Shown: positions 16,787 through 24,665 of the stretch, one piece after another
Layout: each line of letters begins with the position of its first letter
Position numbering within the stretch: the first letter of the stretch is position 1
From: Loktanella sp. 5RATIMAR09
GTDB lineage: Bacteria; Pseudomonadota; Alphaproteobacteria; Rhodobacterales; Rhodobacteraceae
Direction: 5' to 3'
Assembly: GCF_001419985.1 (NCBI RefSeq)
Contig: NZ_LJAL01000002.1
Location: 401,126 to 465,125, forward strand
DNA length: 64,000 nt
Position numbers and translations under genes: made by a program
The notes under the pieces: generated by a model
The model's input: the letters and a program-made list of their open reading frames with translations, nothing else
Told to the model about the DNA's origin: nothing
The model's database searches: none

Positions 16787-17554
16787 TTGCCGCATTTGAT
16801 CAGATCATCGCTTTGGTTGCTTTTTTTCGGTGCGATCCTGCTCGCGTGGTGGATGCTCTATGTTATGGCGATGGATATGGACGTCGACCTACTGGGCCGT
16901 CCGGGGCCCATGGGGCAGGTGATGGCCGCCATGGACCCGCGTATGCCGATGGATATGCCGATGGCGCGGTTTGGCCCGCTCTTTGCGATGTGGGCGGTGA
17001 TGATGGCCGCGATGATGCTGCCTACGTTGGTGCCGACATTGACCACATATGAAAAACTGATGGTCAGCGCCGATGGCACGCGGGCAGGCTGGGTCGGGCT
17101 GTTGCTGGGCTACTTTATTGTCTGGGTGGCCTTCGCGGCCGTCATCGCCGCACTCCAGTTGGCGCTGCTCTTTGGCGGCGTTGTCAATATGTTGGGAATT
17201 GCGCCGGTCTGGTTGTCTGCTGTCTTGCTGATTGTCGTGGGGGCATTCCAGTTCACGCGCATCAAAGAGGTCTGCCACGGCGTTTGCCATGCACCTATGA
17301 CCTATTTTCTGGGACACTGGAAAACCGGTTTCTCTGGCGGTTTGCGTATGGGGATCGGCCTGGGCGCGTTTTGTGTGGTCTGTTGCTGGGGCTATATGGC
17401 GCTGGGATTTGTCGGTGGCGTCATGAGCCTTGCGTGGATGGGTTTGGCGACGCTTTTGATGGTTTTTGAAAAACTGCCCGATATCGGGCATCGTATCATC
17501 AAACCTGTCGGCGTGGTGTTGATCGCTGCGGGATTGGGTTTGGCATTCTTTTGA
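16787..17554 (+). CDS. DUF2182 integral membrane protein
   Basis: This 255-residue inner-membrane protein belongs to DUF2182 (COG5486, described only as a predicted metal-binding membrane protein). About six or seven membrane segments are visible. The first is SLWLLFFGAILLAWWMLYVM, followed by a Met/Asp-rich loop (MAMDMDVD, MDPRMPMDMPMA) that could bind copper or another soft metal. Further on are the conserved MWAVMMAAMMLPTL, a CHGVCHAP motif and a CVVCCW motif in the membrane. The start is TTG 16787, chosen because GGGAGGG ends five bases before it; no ATG gives the whole first helix. It leads a coupled run with DUF1326, DinB, dmdA and acuI. Molecular role unknown. Confidence 0.88.
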   Translation: MPHLIRSSLWLLFFGAILLAWWMLYVMAMDMDVDLLGRPGPMGQVMAAMDPRMPMDMPMARFGPLFAMWAVMMAAMMLPTLVPTLTTYEKLMVSADGTRAGWVGLLLGYFIVWVAFAAVIAALQLALLFGGVVNMLGIAPVWLSAVLLIVVGAFQFTRIKEVCHGVCHAPMTYFLGHWKTGFSGGLRMGIGLGAFCVVCCWGYMALGFVGGVMSLAWMGLATLLMVFEKLPDIGHRIIKPVGVVLIAAGLGLAFF

Positions 17555-17568
17555 AAGAGGGACGAAAA

Positions 17569-18279
17569 ATGGCTGACAAGACACGCGCACCAAGCGACCG
17601 CTTGCCGATTTCGCAACGTATCAATCAGCGCATGGAAAGCAATCCGCTGCGCCGGAAGATGAAGCCGACCGAGTGGGCGATCAAAGGCGAGCTGTTTCTC
17701 AACTGCTCTTGCACTGTCTTTTGTCCCTGTGTTGTCAGCCTTGGTGCCCATCCGCCGACCGAAGGGCATTGCCACGCATGGATGGCCATCGCGATTGACG
17801 AGGGCCATTTCGAGGGCGAGGACCTGTCAGGACTGAACGTCGGCCTATTGGTCGATATCCCGGGGCGCATGGCCGAGGGCAACTGGCGTGTTGCGGCTTA
17901 TGTGGATGAACGCTCAACCCAGAAAGCATACAACGGCCTGTTGCAGATTTTCAGCGGAGCGGCGGGGGGCACCACGGGTCTTTTCACCATGCTGGTGTCC
18001 GAGATCATCGGGGCCGAGCGCGAAAAGGTCGAGATCGTGCGCGAAGGCACCAAGCGTGGCATCTATATCGGCCGCAAGATTCAGGGCGAGATCGAAATGA
18101 TGACGGGCAAGAGCCCCGATCATCCGGTGATGGTCAGCAATTCCAAATACTGGATGGGCCCCGATATCATCGCTGCACAAGGCACCAAATCCAAAGTGCG
18201 TGACTACGGGCGTGTGTGGGATTTCGGTGGCAAATCAGCAGAAATCTGCCCGATTGACTGGAAAGGTCCCAAGCCTTGA
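17569..18279 (+). CDS. DUF1326 Cys-rich protein
   Basis: This soluble protein of 236 residues belongs to DUF1326 (COG5588), a family with no known function that is often paired with DUF2182. After a basic N-terminal 35 residues the core begins WAIKGELFLNCSCTVFCPCV, where CSC and CPC together with a later HCHAW look like a soft-metal site. The rest is an alpha-beta fold (VGLLVDIPGRMAEGNWRVAA, LVSEIIGAEREKVEI). There is no signal peptide, so it should be cytosolic. ATG 17569 has GAGGGACG ahead and lies 14 nt behind the DUF2182 stop. Its stop overlaps the TTG start of the next gene. Confidence 0.9.
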   Translation: MADKTRAPSDRLPISQRINQRMESNPLRRKMKPTEWAIKGELFLNCSCTVFCPCVVSLGAHPPTEGHCHAWMAIAIDEGHFEGEDLSGLNVGLLVDIPGRMAEGNWRVAAYVDERSTQKAYNGLLQIFSGAAGGTTGLFTMLVSEIIGAEREKVEIVREGTKRGIYIGRKIQGEIEMMTGKSPDHPVMVSNSKYWMGPDIIAAQGTKSKVRDYGRVWDFGGKSAEICPIDWKGPKP

Positions 18280-18782
18280 TCACACCCGCCTACTGCCAAA
18301 CCATGGCGCGGTATAATGCGTGGCAAAACAAGGGTTTGCGCGACATGATCGCGGATATCGACCGCGACGATCTGTATAAGGATCGCGGCGCATTCTTCGG
18401 CTCGATCATTGGCACGCTGAATCACTTGCTCTGGGGCGATACCATCTGGATCAGCCGCTTTGACGGTGGCGTTGGCCCTGACCCGTCAATCAAGGACAGC
18501 GTGAATTTTACCCCGACACCTGCTGTCTGGGCGGGCGAACGTTTCAAAATGGATGCACGGATCAAACTCTGGGCCGAGCGCGTGAGCGCGATTGATCTGG
18601 TGGGTGATCTTAGCTGGCATTCCGGCGCGATGAACCGCGATTTCACCAGACCGATTGCCTTGTGTGTCATGCAGCTTTTCAACCACCAGACGCATCATCG
18701 CGGCCAAGTGCATGCAATGCTGACCGCGATGGGCAAACGCCCCAACGATACCGATCTTCCCTTTATGCCCGAGAAATTCTGA
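18276..18782 (+). CDS. DinB-fold protein
   Basis: This 168-residue protein has the four-helix DinB/YfiT fold, whose characterised members include thiol-dependent S-transferases (bacillithiol, mycothiol) and isomerases. The three His that bind the metal in the family are visible in LNHLLWGD, the LSWHSG region, and NHQTHHRGQVHAML. The opening MITPAYCQTMARYNAWQN is typical for the proteobacterial branch. The start is TTG 18276, which overlaps the DUF1326 stop as TTGA. Its own TGA shares one base with the dmdA ATG. This tight packing implies that it is made together with DmdA. Substrate unknown. Confidence 0.92.
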   Translation: MITPAYCQTMARYNAWQNKGLRDMIADIDRDDLYKDRGAFFGSIIGTLNHLLWGDTIWISRFDGGVGPDPSIKDSVNFTPTPAVWAGERFKMDARIKLWAERVSAIDLVGDLSWHSGAMNRDFTRPIALCVMQLFNHQTHHRGQVHAMLTAMGKRPNDTDLPFMPEKF

Positions 18783-19882
18783 TGGCTGTGATTGCACCTT
18801 CGCGCCGCGTGCGGCGTACGCCTTTTACCGACGGTGTCGAAGCCGCAGGGGTCAAGGGCTACACGGTTTATAACCATATGCTTTTGCCCACGGTGTTTCG
18901 CAGCGTGACCGAGGATTATCACCACCTCAAGACGGCGGTGCAGGTCTGGGATGTCGCCTGTGAGCGGCAGGTGGAACTGCGCGGCCCTGATGCGGCCCGC
19001 CTGATGCAGATGCTGACACCGCGTGATTTGCGCGGCATGTTGCCGGGCCAGTGCTATTATGTGCCGATCGTCGATGAAACCGGCGGGATGCTCAATGACC
19101 CTGTGGCGCTGAAGCTGACCGAGGACCGCTGGTGGATTTCCATTGCCGACAGTGATTTGCTGTTCTGGGTCAAGGCCTTGGCGTACGGCTATCGCTTGGA
19201 TGTCTTGGTGGATGAACCCGATATTTCGCCTTTGGCGGTGCAGGGACCGCTGGCCGATGATCTGATGGCACGGGTCTTTGGCGATGCTGTGCGTGCGATC
19301 AAGTTTTTCCGCTTCGGCTGGTTCGATTTCAACGGTGTCAGCATGGCTGTGGCGCGGTCGGGCTATTCCAAGCAAGGCGGATACGAGATTTATGTCGACG
19401 GTACAAAAAACGGCATGCCGCTTTGGAACGCCTTGATGGAGGCGGGCAAGGATCTGGATGTCTATGCGGGCTGTCCCAACCTGATTGAACGCGTCGAAGC
19501 GGGGCTTTTGTCCTACGGCAACGACATGACCCGCGAAAACACGCCCCATGAATGCGGGTTGGGCCGCTTTTGTTCAACCCAGACGGCGATTGGGTGTGTC
19601 GGCCGTGACGCATTGTTACGCGTCGCCAAAGAGGGCCCGACCCAGCAGATCCGCGCGATCGCGATTGCGGGGGATATTCCTGTTTGCAATCAGGTCTGGC
19701 CGCTGATGGCCAACGGCAAGCGGGTGGGGCAGGTGACATCGGCGGCGAAATCACCCGTCTATGATACCAATGTGGCCATAGGTATGGTGCGGATGACCCA
19801 CTGGGACGAAAACACTTCACTTGAGGTGCACACCCAGGACGGGCCGCGCGCAGCGTTGGTGCACGAAAAATTCTGGATCTAG
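18782..19882 (+). CDS. dmdA: Dimethylsulfoniopropionate demethylase
   Basis: DmdA transfers a methyl group from DMSP to tetrahydrofolate, giving methylmercaptopropionate, the first step of the demethylation route in marine bacteria. The 366-residue protein is a member of the GcvT superfamily. It closely follows the roseobacter DmdA pattern as I recall it: SRRVRRTPFTDGVEAAGVKG, YTVYNHMLLPTVF, VQVWDVACERQV, QCYYVPIVDETGGMLNDPVA, ARSGYSKQGGYEIYV and SYGNDMTRENTPHECGLG. The ACERQ and NHMLLP elements separate it from true GcvT, which this window also contains. ATG 18782 overlaps the DinB stop by one base. acuI follows after a hairpin. Distinguishing DmdA from other GcvT-like proteins by eye is fairly safe given the acuI neighbour. 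Confidence 0.93.
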   Translation: MAVIAPSRRVRRTPFTDGVEAAGVKGYTVYNHMLLPTVFRSVTEDYHHLKTAVQVWDVACERQVELRGPDAARLMQMLTPRDLRGMLPGQCYYVPIVDETGGMLNDPVALKLTEDRWWISIADSDLLFWVKALAYGYRLDVLVDEPDISPLAVQGPLADDLMARVFGDAVRAIKFFRFGWFDFNGVSMAVARSGYSKQGGYEIYVDGTKNGMPLWNALMEAGKDLDVYAGCPNLIERVEAGLLSYGNDMTRENTPHECGLGRFCSTQTAIGCVGRDALLRVAKEGPTQQIRAIAIAGDIPVCNQVWPLMANGKRVGQVTSAAKSPVYDTNVAIGMVRMTHWDENTSLEVHTQDGPRAALVHEKFWI

Positions 19883-19893
19883 CGCCCGTTGCA

Positions 19894-19912
19894 CCGCCGG
19901 AGCCTCCGGCGG
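19894..19912 (+). terminator. Hairpin between dmdA and acuI
   Basis: CCGCCGGAG at 19894-19902 and CTCCGGCGG at 19904-19912 form a perfect inverted repeat with almost no loop. No T-run follows, so it would stabilise the upstream message or reduce read-through into acuI rather than stop it. Confidence 0.55.
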
Positions 19913-19970
19913 AAGTTTGAAGAGACATGGAAAGTCGGGGCCTGCGTGCCCTAAATTGAGAGGAATGACG

Positions 19971-20954
19971 ATGTTTAAAGCTTTGATGGTCGAAAAAGAC
20001 GACGAGGGAAAAACCAGTGCGTCCGTGCAAGAATTGTCGCTAGAGCAATTGCCGGAAGGTGATGTGACGGTTGCCGTGGAATATTCGACCGTGAACTACA
20101 AAGACGGGCTTTGCATCGGGCCGGGCGGTGGGTTGGTGCGCAACTACCCGCATGTGCCGGGCATTGATATGGCGGGCACGGTCGAGGCATCGGATGATCC
20201 CCGTTACCGGCCTGGCGATAAGGTTGTCCTGACCGGCTGGCGGGTGGGTGAGGCCTTTTGGGGCGGATATTCCCAAAAAGCGCGGGTGAAAGCCGATTGG
20301 CTTGTGCCATTGCCTGACGGCCTTGATACGCGTCAGGCGATGGCTGTCGGTACCGCAGGCTTTACCGCGATGCTGGCGGTGATGGCGCTTGAGGATCATG
20401 GTATCAAAGACGGTCCGGTCCTTGTCACGGGTGCGGCCGGCGGTGTGGGGTCGGTTGCAACCGCAATCCTGGCAAATCTGGGCCATGGAGTGGCAGCGGT
20501 GACAGGGCGGCCAGAGACGGCCGATTACCTCAAATCCCTTGGTGCGACACAGATCGTGCCCCGCGAAGAGATCAACGCGATCACCCGTCGCCCGCTTGAA
20601 GCGGAAACATGGGGCGGTTGCGTTGACGCGGTCGGTGGCGAGATGCTGGCGCGGGTGCTGGGGCAGATGAAATACGGTGCTTCTGTATCTGCTGTGGGTC
20701 TTGCTGGCGGGGCAGGTTTGCCTGCCTCTGTGATCCCGTTCCTGCTGCGCGGTGTGAACCTTTTGGGCATCGACAGCGTAATGCAGCCCTATGACAATCG
20801 CGTGCGCGCATGGGCGCGGATTGCCAAGGATTTGCCGATGGATAAGCTTGAGGCGATGATCCAGCCTGCGACGTTATCGGATCTGCCCACACTTGGTGCC
20901 GGCATTCTACAAGGTCAGGTAAAAGGCCGTGTTGTGGTTGATGTGAACGCCTGA
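19971..20954 (+). CDS. acuI: Acryloyl-CoA reductase (MDR family)
   Basis: AcuI reduces acryloyl-CoA to propionyl-CoA with NADPH and so protects the cell from acrylate-derived toxicity during DMSP breakdown. The 327-residue protein is a zinc-free medium-chain dehydrogenase/reductase: VNYKDGLCIGPGGGLVRNYP, HVPGIDMAGTV, then the nucleotide-binding VTGAAGGVGSVA around residue 150. It ends LQGQVKGRVVVDVN. This matches the YhdH/AcuI type. ATG 19971 is six bases behind GAGAGGA; an ATG at 19965 abuts that sequence and is less likely. It follows dmdA by 88 nt on the same strand and has a strong intrinsic terminator behind it, so the operon ends here. Confidence 0.95.
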   Translation: MFKALMVEKDDEGKTSASVQELSLEQLPEGDVTVAVEYSTVNYKDGLCIGPGGGLVRNYPHVPGIDMAGTVEASDDPRYRPGDKVVLTGWRVGEAFWGGYSQKARVKADWLVPLPDGLDTRQAMAVGTAGFTAMLAVMALEDHGIKDGPVLVTGAAGGVGSVATAILANLGHGVAAVTGRPETADYLKSLGATQIVPREEINAITRRPLEAETWGGCVDAVGGEMLARVLGQMKYGASVSAVGLAGGAGLPASVIPFLLRGVNLLGIDSVMQPYDNRVRAWARIAKDLPMDKLEAMIQPATLSDLPTLGAGILQGQVKGRVVVDVNA

Positions 20955-20981
20955 TCCTCTCTTGGATACCCCAAAATCTGC

Positions 20982-21013
20982 AAAGTCGCCGAAAAAACTT
21001 CGGCGACTTTTTT
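20982..21013 (+). terminator. Intrinsic terminator after acuI
   Basis: AAAGTCGCCGAA (20982-20993) pairs with TTCGGCGACTTT (20999-21010) around a 5-nt loop, and the stem runs into TTTTTT. This is a classic Rho-independent terminator closing the DMSP operon. Confidence 0.9.
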
Positions 21014-21222
21014 GTGTTTTATGGCAGGGGGTTGAAGCATGTCCTGGCAGGATCTTGTGGGCAAATTGAAGTGAATTTTCGGTCATCAGGTTGTTTCTTG
21101 GTGGGTCGGCTTGTTAGGCATAGGGTAAGAACGGGGGCCAAACCCCTGTCTTTGATGATGAATATCCGGGTCTTTTGCCGACGTGATGGTGCGTGTGCCG
21201 ACGCCCGGAGAAGGAGGGGACG

Positions 21223-21645
21223 ATGTTTAGAAAAATCGTTGTGCCGATTGATCTGGCACATGCAGACCGGATGGAATCTGCGATCACGGTGGCGGCCGAT
21301 CTGGCGAAGCTCTACGGAGCGACGGTGTGTTATTTGGGGGCGACAACGCCAACGCCGTCCTCGGTGGCGCATTCTCCCGAGGAATACAAAGAAAAGCTTG
21401 CCGCTTTTGCGCTGAAAGAGGCGCAGGTGCATGGCCAGGATGTGACAACCCACGTGGTCCTGTCCCATGATCCGACTGCGACGCTGGACGATGATCTGGT
21501 AAAGGAAGTCGACGAAATGGATGTCGATCTTGTGGTGATGGCAACACATGTGCCGCACATCGGCGACCGGATTTGGGCCTCGAACGGCGGCAATCTGGCA
21601 CGCCGCACCAAGGCATCGGTTTGCCTCGTGCGCGCAGCTGGTTAA
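21223..21645 (+). CDS. Universal stress protein (UspA family)
   Basis: This 140-residue protein has the single-domain Usp fold. The first strand is FRKIVVPIDLAHADRMESAI, the middle VHGQDVTTHVVLSHDP, and the nucleotide-binding end IGDRIWASNGGNLARRTKAS with VCLVR (the G-x9-G-S/T-like phosphate loop). ATG 21223 follows GGAGAAGGAGGGG; the frame extends 30 nt upstream but without a better start. It is 48 nt ahead of the BCCT transporter gene on the same strand, an arrangement seen for other transporters where a Usp domain regulates the partner. Role in osmolyte uptake is inference. Confidence 0.93.
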   Translation: MFRKIVVPIDLAHADRMESAITVAADLAKLYGATVCYLGATTPTPSSVAHSPEEYKEKLAAFALKEAQVHGQDVTTHVVLSHDPTATLDDDLVKEVDEMDVDLVVMATHVPHIGDRIWASNGGNLARRTKASVCLVRAAG

Positions 21646-21693
21646 GGCCGCGCCCGCAACAACAAGACGGAACAATAAGAAGGAAGCCAAGTT

Positions 21694-23349
21694 ATGGCCA
21701 CACAAGACGAAACCGATATGGGCATTCCGTTACCGGAAGGTGCCTCTGATATGATCGAGACCGATTACACAATCGGTCAGGACAATATTGAAACACAGAT
21801 CGGGCCTTTCGGCCTTGATATTCACAACCCCGTCTTTCTTATTTCGGGGCTTTCTGTTGTGATCTTTGTGCTTTACGCGCTGATCGCACCGACGCAGGCC
21901 GCTGATTTTTTTGGCTGGCTGCGGCCCGCCTTGACGTCGACGTTTGACGGGTTTTTCCTGACGGCGGCGAATATCTTTGTGATCTTCTGTCTGCTGCTCA
22001 TCGTGTCTCCTTACGGGTCGGTTCGTTTGGGGGGAGCAGATGCAACACCCGACTACGGCTATCTGGGTTGGTTTGCGATGCTTTTTGCGGCGGGCATGGG
22101 CATTGGTCTGATGTTCTTTGGCGTGCTTGAGCCTGCCTATTACTTTGGCACGCCGTGGGGCGATGAACCCTTGGGCACTGTCCGGCCGTTTGCAGAAGAC
22201 GGGACGTTGATTGCCGCCAATGTGGAAGAGGCCAAGCGGATGGCGCTGGCGGCGACATCCTATCACTGGGCGCTGCACCCTTGGGCGATTTATGCGGTGG
22301 TGGCGCTTGCGCTTGCGCTGTTCAGCTACAACAAGGGTCTGCCGCTTTCGATCCGGTCGGCCTTCTATCCGATCCTGGGCGAACGTGTTTGGGGCTGGTG
22401 GGGTCATGTGATCGACATCGTTGCCGTTTTCGCCACGCTCTTTGGTCTTGCGACGTCGCTTGGCTTGGGTGCGCAGCAGGCTAACGCCGGTCTTGAGTTC
22501 GTTTATGGTATTCCCAGCAGCGTGACAGCGCAGGTTGTCCTGATCGTTTTGATCACACTTCTGGCGCTGATTTCGGTGATCCGGGGTCTTGATGGCGGGG
22601 TGAAAGTGCTGTCCGAGATCAACATGGTGCTGGCAATCGGGCTATTGCTTTTCGTGCTGTTTACAGCGGGCGCGGTTGGTATCTTTACCGACTTCTTTGC
22701 AACGATTGTCGCCTACGGTCAGGAAATCCTGCCATTGTCCAACCCGATCGGGCGGTCCGATGACGGATACCGTGAAGGCTGGACGGCGTTCTACTGGGCG
22801 TGGTGGATCAGCTGGTCACCTTTTGTCGGTATGTTTATCGCGCGCGTTTCACGCGGACGCTCTGTGCGTGAATTTCTCACCTGCGTTTTGATCATCCCGT
22901 CACTGGTGTGCGTCTTCTGGATGACTGTCTTTGGTGGCACCGCGATCAACGATATGATCGCCAATGTGGATGCCAGTGCGGTCAAGGCCAATGTGATTGA
23001 CAGCTATAGTCCGGAACTGTCGCTCTTTGCGATGCTGGACAGCCTGCCGCTCGCGTCGATCACCTCGACATTGGGTATCGTGCTGGTCATCGTGTTCTTT
23101 GTGACATCCTCGGACAGCGGCAGTCTTGTGATTGATACGATCACGGCCGGTGGCAAGATCGATGCGCCCGTCCCGCAGCGTGTGTTCTGGTGTACCTTTG
23201 AGGGGCTGGTGGCGATTGCGCTGTTGATCGGGGGTGGCCTCGGGTCGCTGCAGGCGATGGTGATTTCAACCGGATTGCCGTTTACGATCGTCCTTCTTTT
23301 GATGTGTTTTGCCATCTTCCGTGGCTTGCAAAGCGAAATGAAGGCCTGA
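21694..23349 (+). CDS. BCCT family transporter (betaine/DMSP/choline type)
   Basis: This 551-residue transporter has 12 membrane segments and belongs to the betaine-choline-carnitine family, which moves quaternary ammonium or tertiary sulfonium compounds with Na+ or H+. The family signature WWISWSPFVGMFIARVSRGR is intact in segment 8, with its Trp box (YWAWWISW) for binding the onium group. FAAGMGIGLMFFGVLEP marks segment 3. ATG 21694 has AAGGAAG ahead. The N-terminal 45 residues are cytosolic and acidic. With dmdA and acuI close upstream, DMSP is a reasonable substrate, but betaine cannot be excluded. A terminator follows at 23373. Confidence 0.94.
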   Translation: MATQDETDMGIPLPEGASDMIETDYTIGQDNIETQIGPFGLDIHNPVFLISGLSVVIFVLYALIAPTQAADFFGWLRPALTSTFDGFFLTAANIFVIFCLLLIVSPYGSVRLGGADATPDYGYLGWFAMLFAAGMGIGLMFFGVLEPAYYFGTPWGDEPLGTVRPFAEDGTLIAANVEEAKRMALAATSYHWALHPWAIYAVVALALALFSYNKGLPLSIRSAFYPILGERVWGWWGHVIDIVAVFATLFGLATSLGLGAQQANAGLEFVYGIPSSVTAQVVLIVLITLLALISVIRGLDGGVKVLSEINMVLAIGLLLFVLFTAGAVGIFTDFFATIVAYGQEILPLSNPIGRSDDGYREGWTAFYWAWWISWSPFVGMFIARVSRGRSVREFLTCVLIIPSLVCVFWMTVFGGTAINDMIANVDASAVKANVIDSYSPELSLFAMLDSLPLASITSTLGIVLVIVFFVTSSDSGSLVIDTITAGGKIDAPVPQRVFWCTFEGLVAIALLIGGGLGSLQAMVISTGLPFTIVLLLMCFAIFRGLQSEMKA

Positions 23350-23372
23350 CACAGCTGAATGTGAAAATGATT

Positions 23373-23405
23373 GGCTCCGGTGCTTGCGCATCGGGGCCTT
23401 TTTCG
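23373..23405 (+). terminator. Intrinsic terminator after the BCCT gene
   Basis: GGCTCCGGTGC pairs along its length with GCATCGGGGCC (some G-T pairs) around a TTGC loop and is followed by TTTTT. It ends the usp-BCCT unit. Confidence 0.75.
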
Positions 23406-23412
23406 TATCCAT

Positions 23413-24636
23413 ATGCGCATGACACTAGATATCGCATGGGTGCGCGCCCAATTTCCCGCCTTTGACCAGCCTTCATTGCAGGGGCAGGCCTTTTTCGAAA
23501 ACGCAGGCGGGTCTTATACCTGCCGTCAGGTGATTGACCGCCTGTATCGGTTCTATACCGAGCGCAAGGTGCAGCCTTACGCCCCCTATGAGGCCGCGCG
23601 CCTTGGGGGCGAAGAAATGGACGAGGCGCGCAGACGTCTGGCCGAGATGCTGGGTGTGCAAACCGATGAAGTCTCTTTTGGCCCGTCGACGACGCAAAAC
23701 ACCTATGTTCTGGCCCAAGCCGTGCGCAAATGGATCAAACCCGGTCAAGCCATTGTCGTGACCAATCAGGACCATGAGGCCAACAGCGGCCCGTGGCGCA
23801 GGTTGGCCGATGAGGGCATCACGGTTCTTGAGTGGCAGATCGACCGCGAGACAGGGGAATTGCACGCGGACGATCTGGCCAGATTGCTGGAACAGGATGT
23901 GGCGCTGGTGGTATTTCCGCATTGCTCGAACGTGGTGGGGGCGATCAATGATGTCGCGGGCATCTGTGCCTTGGCGAAATCCGCAGGTGCGCGGACTGTT
24001 GTTGATGGCGTCTCCTATGCCCCGCACGGCTTTGCCGACGTGGCCGCACTTGGCAGCGATGTATATCTTTTCAGTGCCTATAAAACCTATGGGCCCCATC
24101 AGGGGATCATGGTGATCCGTGAGGATTGGGGGATGGAACTGCCCAATCAGGGCCACCATTTCAACGGTGGCAGCCTTTATAAACGTTTCACGCCTGCCGG
24201 TCCCGATCATGCGCAGGTTGCGGCCAGTGCGGGGATGGCGGATTATCTTGATGCGATGTCCGTGCATCACGGCGGTGGAACGGGGGCTGCTGCGGCGCGC
24301 AAATCCCATGATCTGATGCGCGATCACGAAGTGGCTTTGTTACAGCCCTTGCTGGATTATGTCTCGGCGAAAAACTCGGTGCGGCTTGTCGGCCCTGCGG
24401 ACGCTTCGCGCCGTGCGCCCACTGTTGCCATGGCGCTGGAGGCGGATGCCGAAGAGACGGCCGCGAAGCTGGCCCCGCACGGCATTATGGCGGGTGGGGG
24501 TGATTTTTACGCACAACGCCCGTTGTCTGCGGTCGGTGTGGACCCCGCGAAGGGCGTGCTACGCGTCAGCTTTGTGCATTACACCACAAAGCACGAGGTT
24601 GACGCGCTGATGGGCGCGCTAGATCAGGTCTTGTAA
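23413..24636 (+). CDS. Class V aminotransferase (cysteine desulfurase-like PLP enzyme)
   Basis: This PLP enzyme of 407 residues is of the class V fold shared by cysteine desulfurases and related lyases. The PLP-lysine lies in LFSAYKTYGPHQG, near residue 222, and the aspartate that holds the pyridine ring in VVDGVSYAPHGF. The start of the protein, FENAGGSYTCRQVID, shows the aromatic/Asn substrate loop. There is no catalytic Cys loop typical of IscS or SufS, so it is more likely an isopenicillin epimerase- or kynureninase-like lyase or transaminase of unknown substrate. ATG 23413 (or 23419) lies directly behind the BCCT terminator with a weak ribosome site. The gene is followed by photolyase 29 nt on. 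Confidence 0.85.
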   Translation: MRMTLDIAWVRAQFPAFDQPSLQGQAFFENAGGSYTCRQVIDRLYRFYTERKVQPYAPYEAARLGGEEMDEARRRLAEMLGVQTDEVSFGPSTTQNTYVLAQAVRKWIKPGQAIVVTNQDHEANSGPWRRLADEGITVLEWQIDRETGELHADDLARLLEQDVALVVFPHCSNVVGAINDVAGICALAKSAGARTVVDGVSYAPHGFADVAALGSDVYLFSAYKTYGPHQGIMVIREDWGMELPNQGHHFNGGSLYKRFTPAGPDHAQVAASAGMADYLDAMSVHHGGGTGAAAARKSHDLMRDHEVALLQPLLDYVSAKNSVRLVGPADASRRAPTVAMALEADAEETAAKLAPHGIMAGGGDFYAQRPLSAVGVDPAKGVLRVSFVHYTTKHEVDALMGALDQVL

Positions 24637-24665
24637 GCAGACACGTCGTTCTGCGCGGAGGTCCG

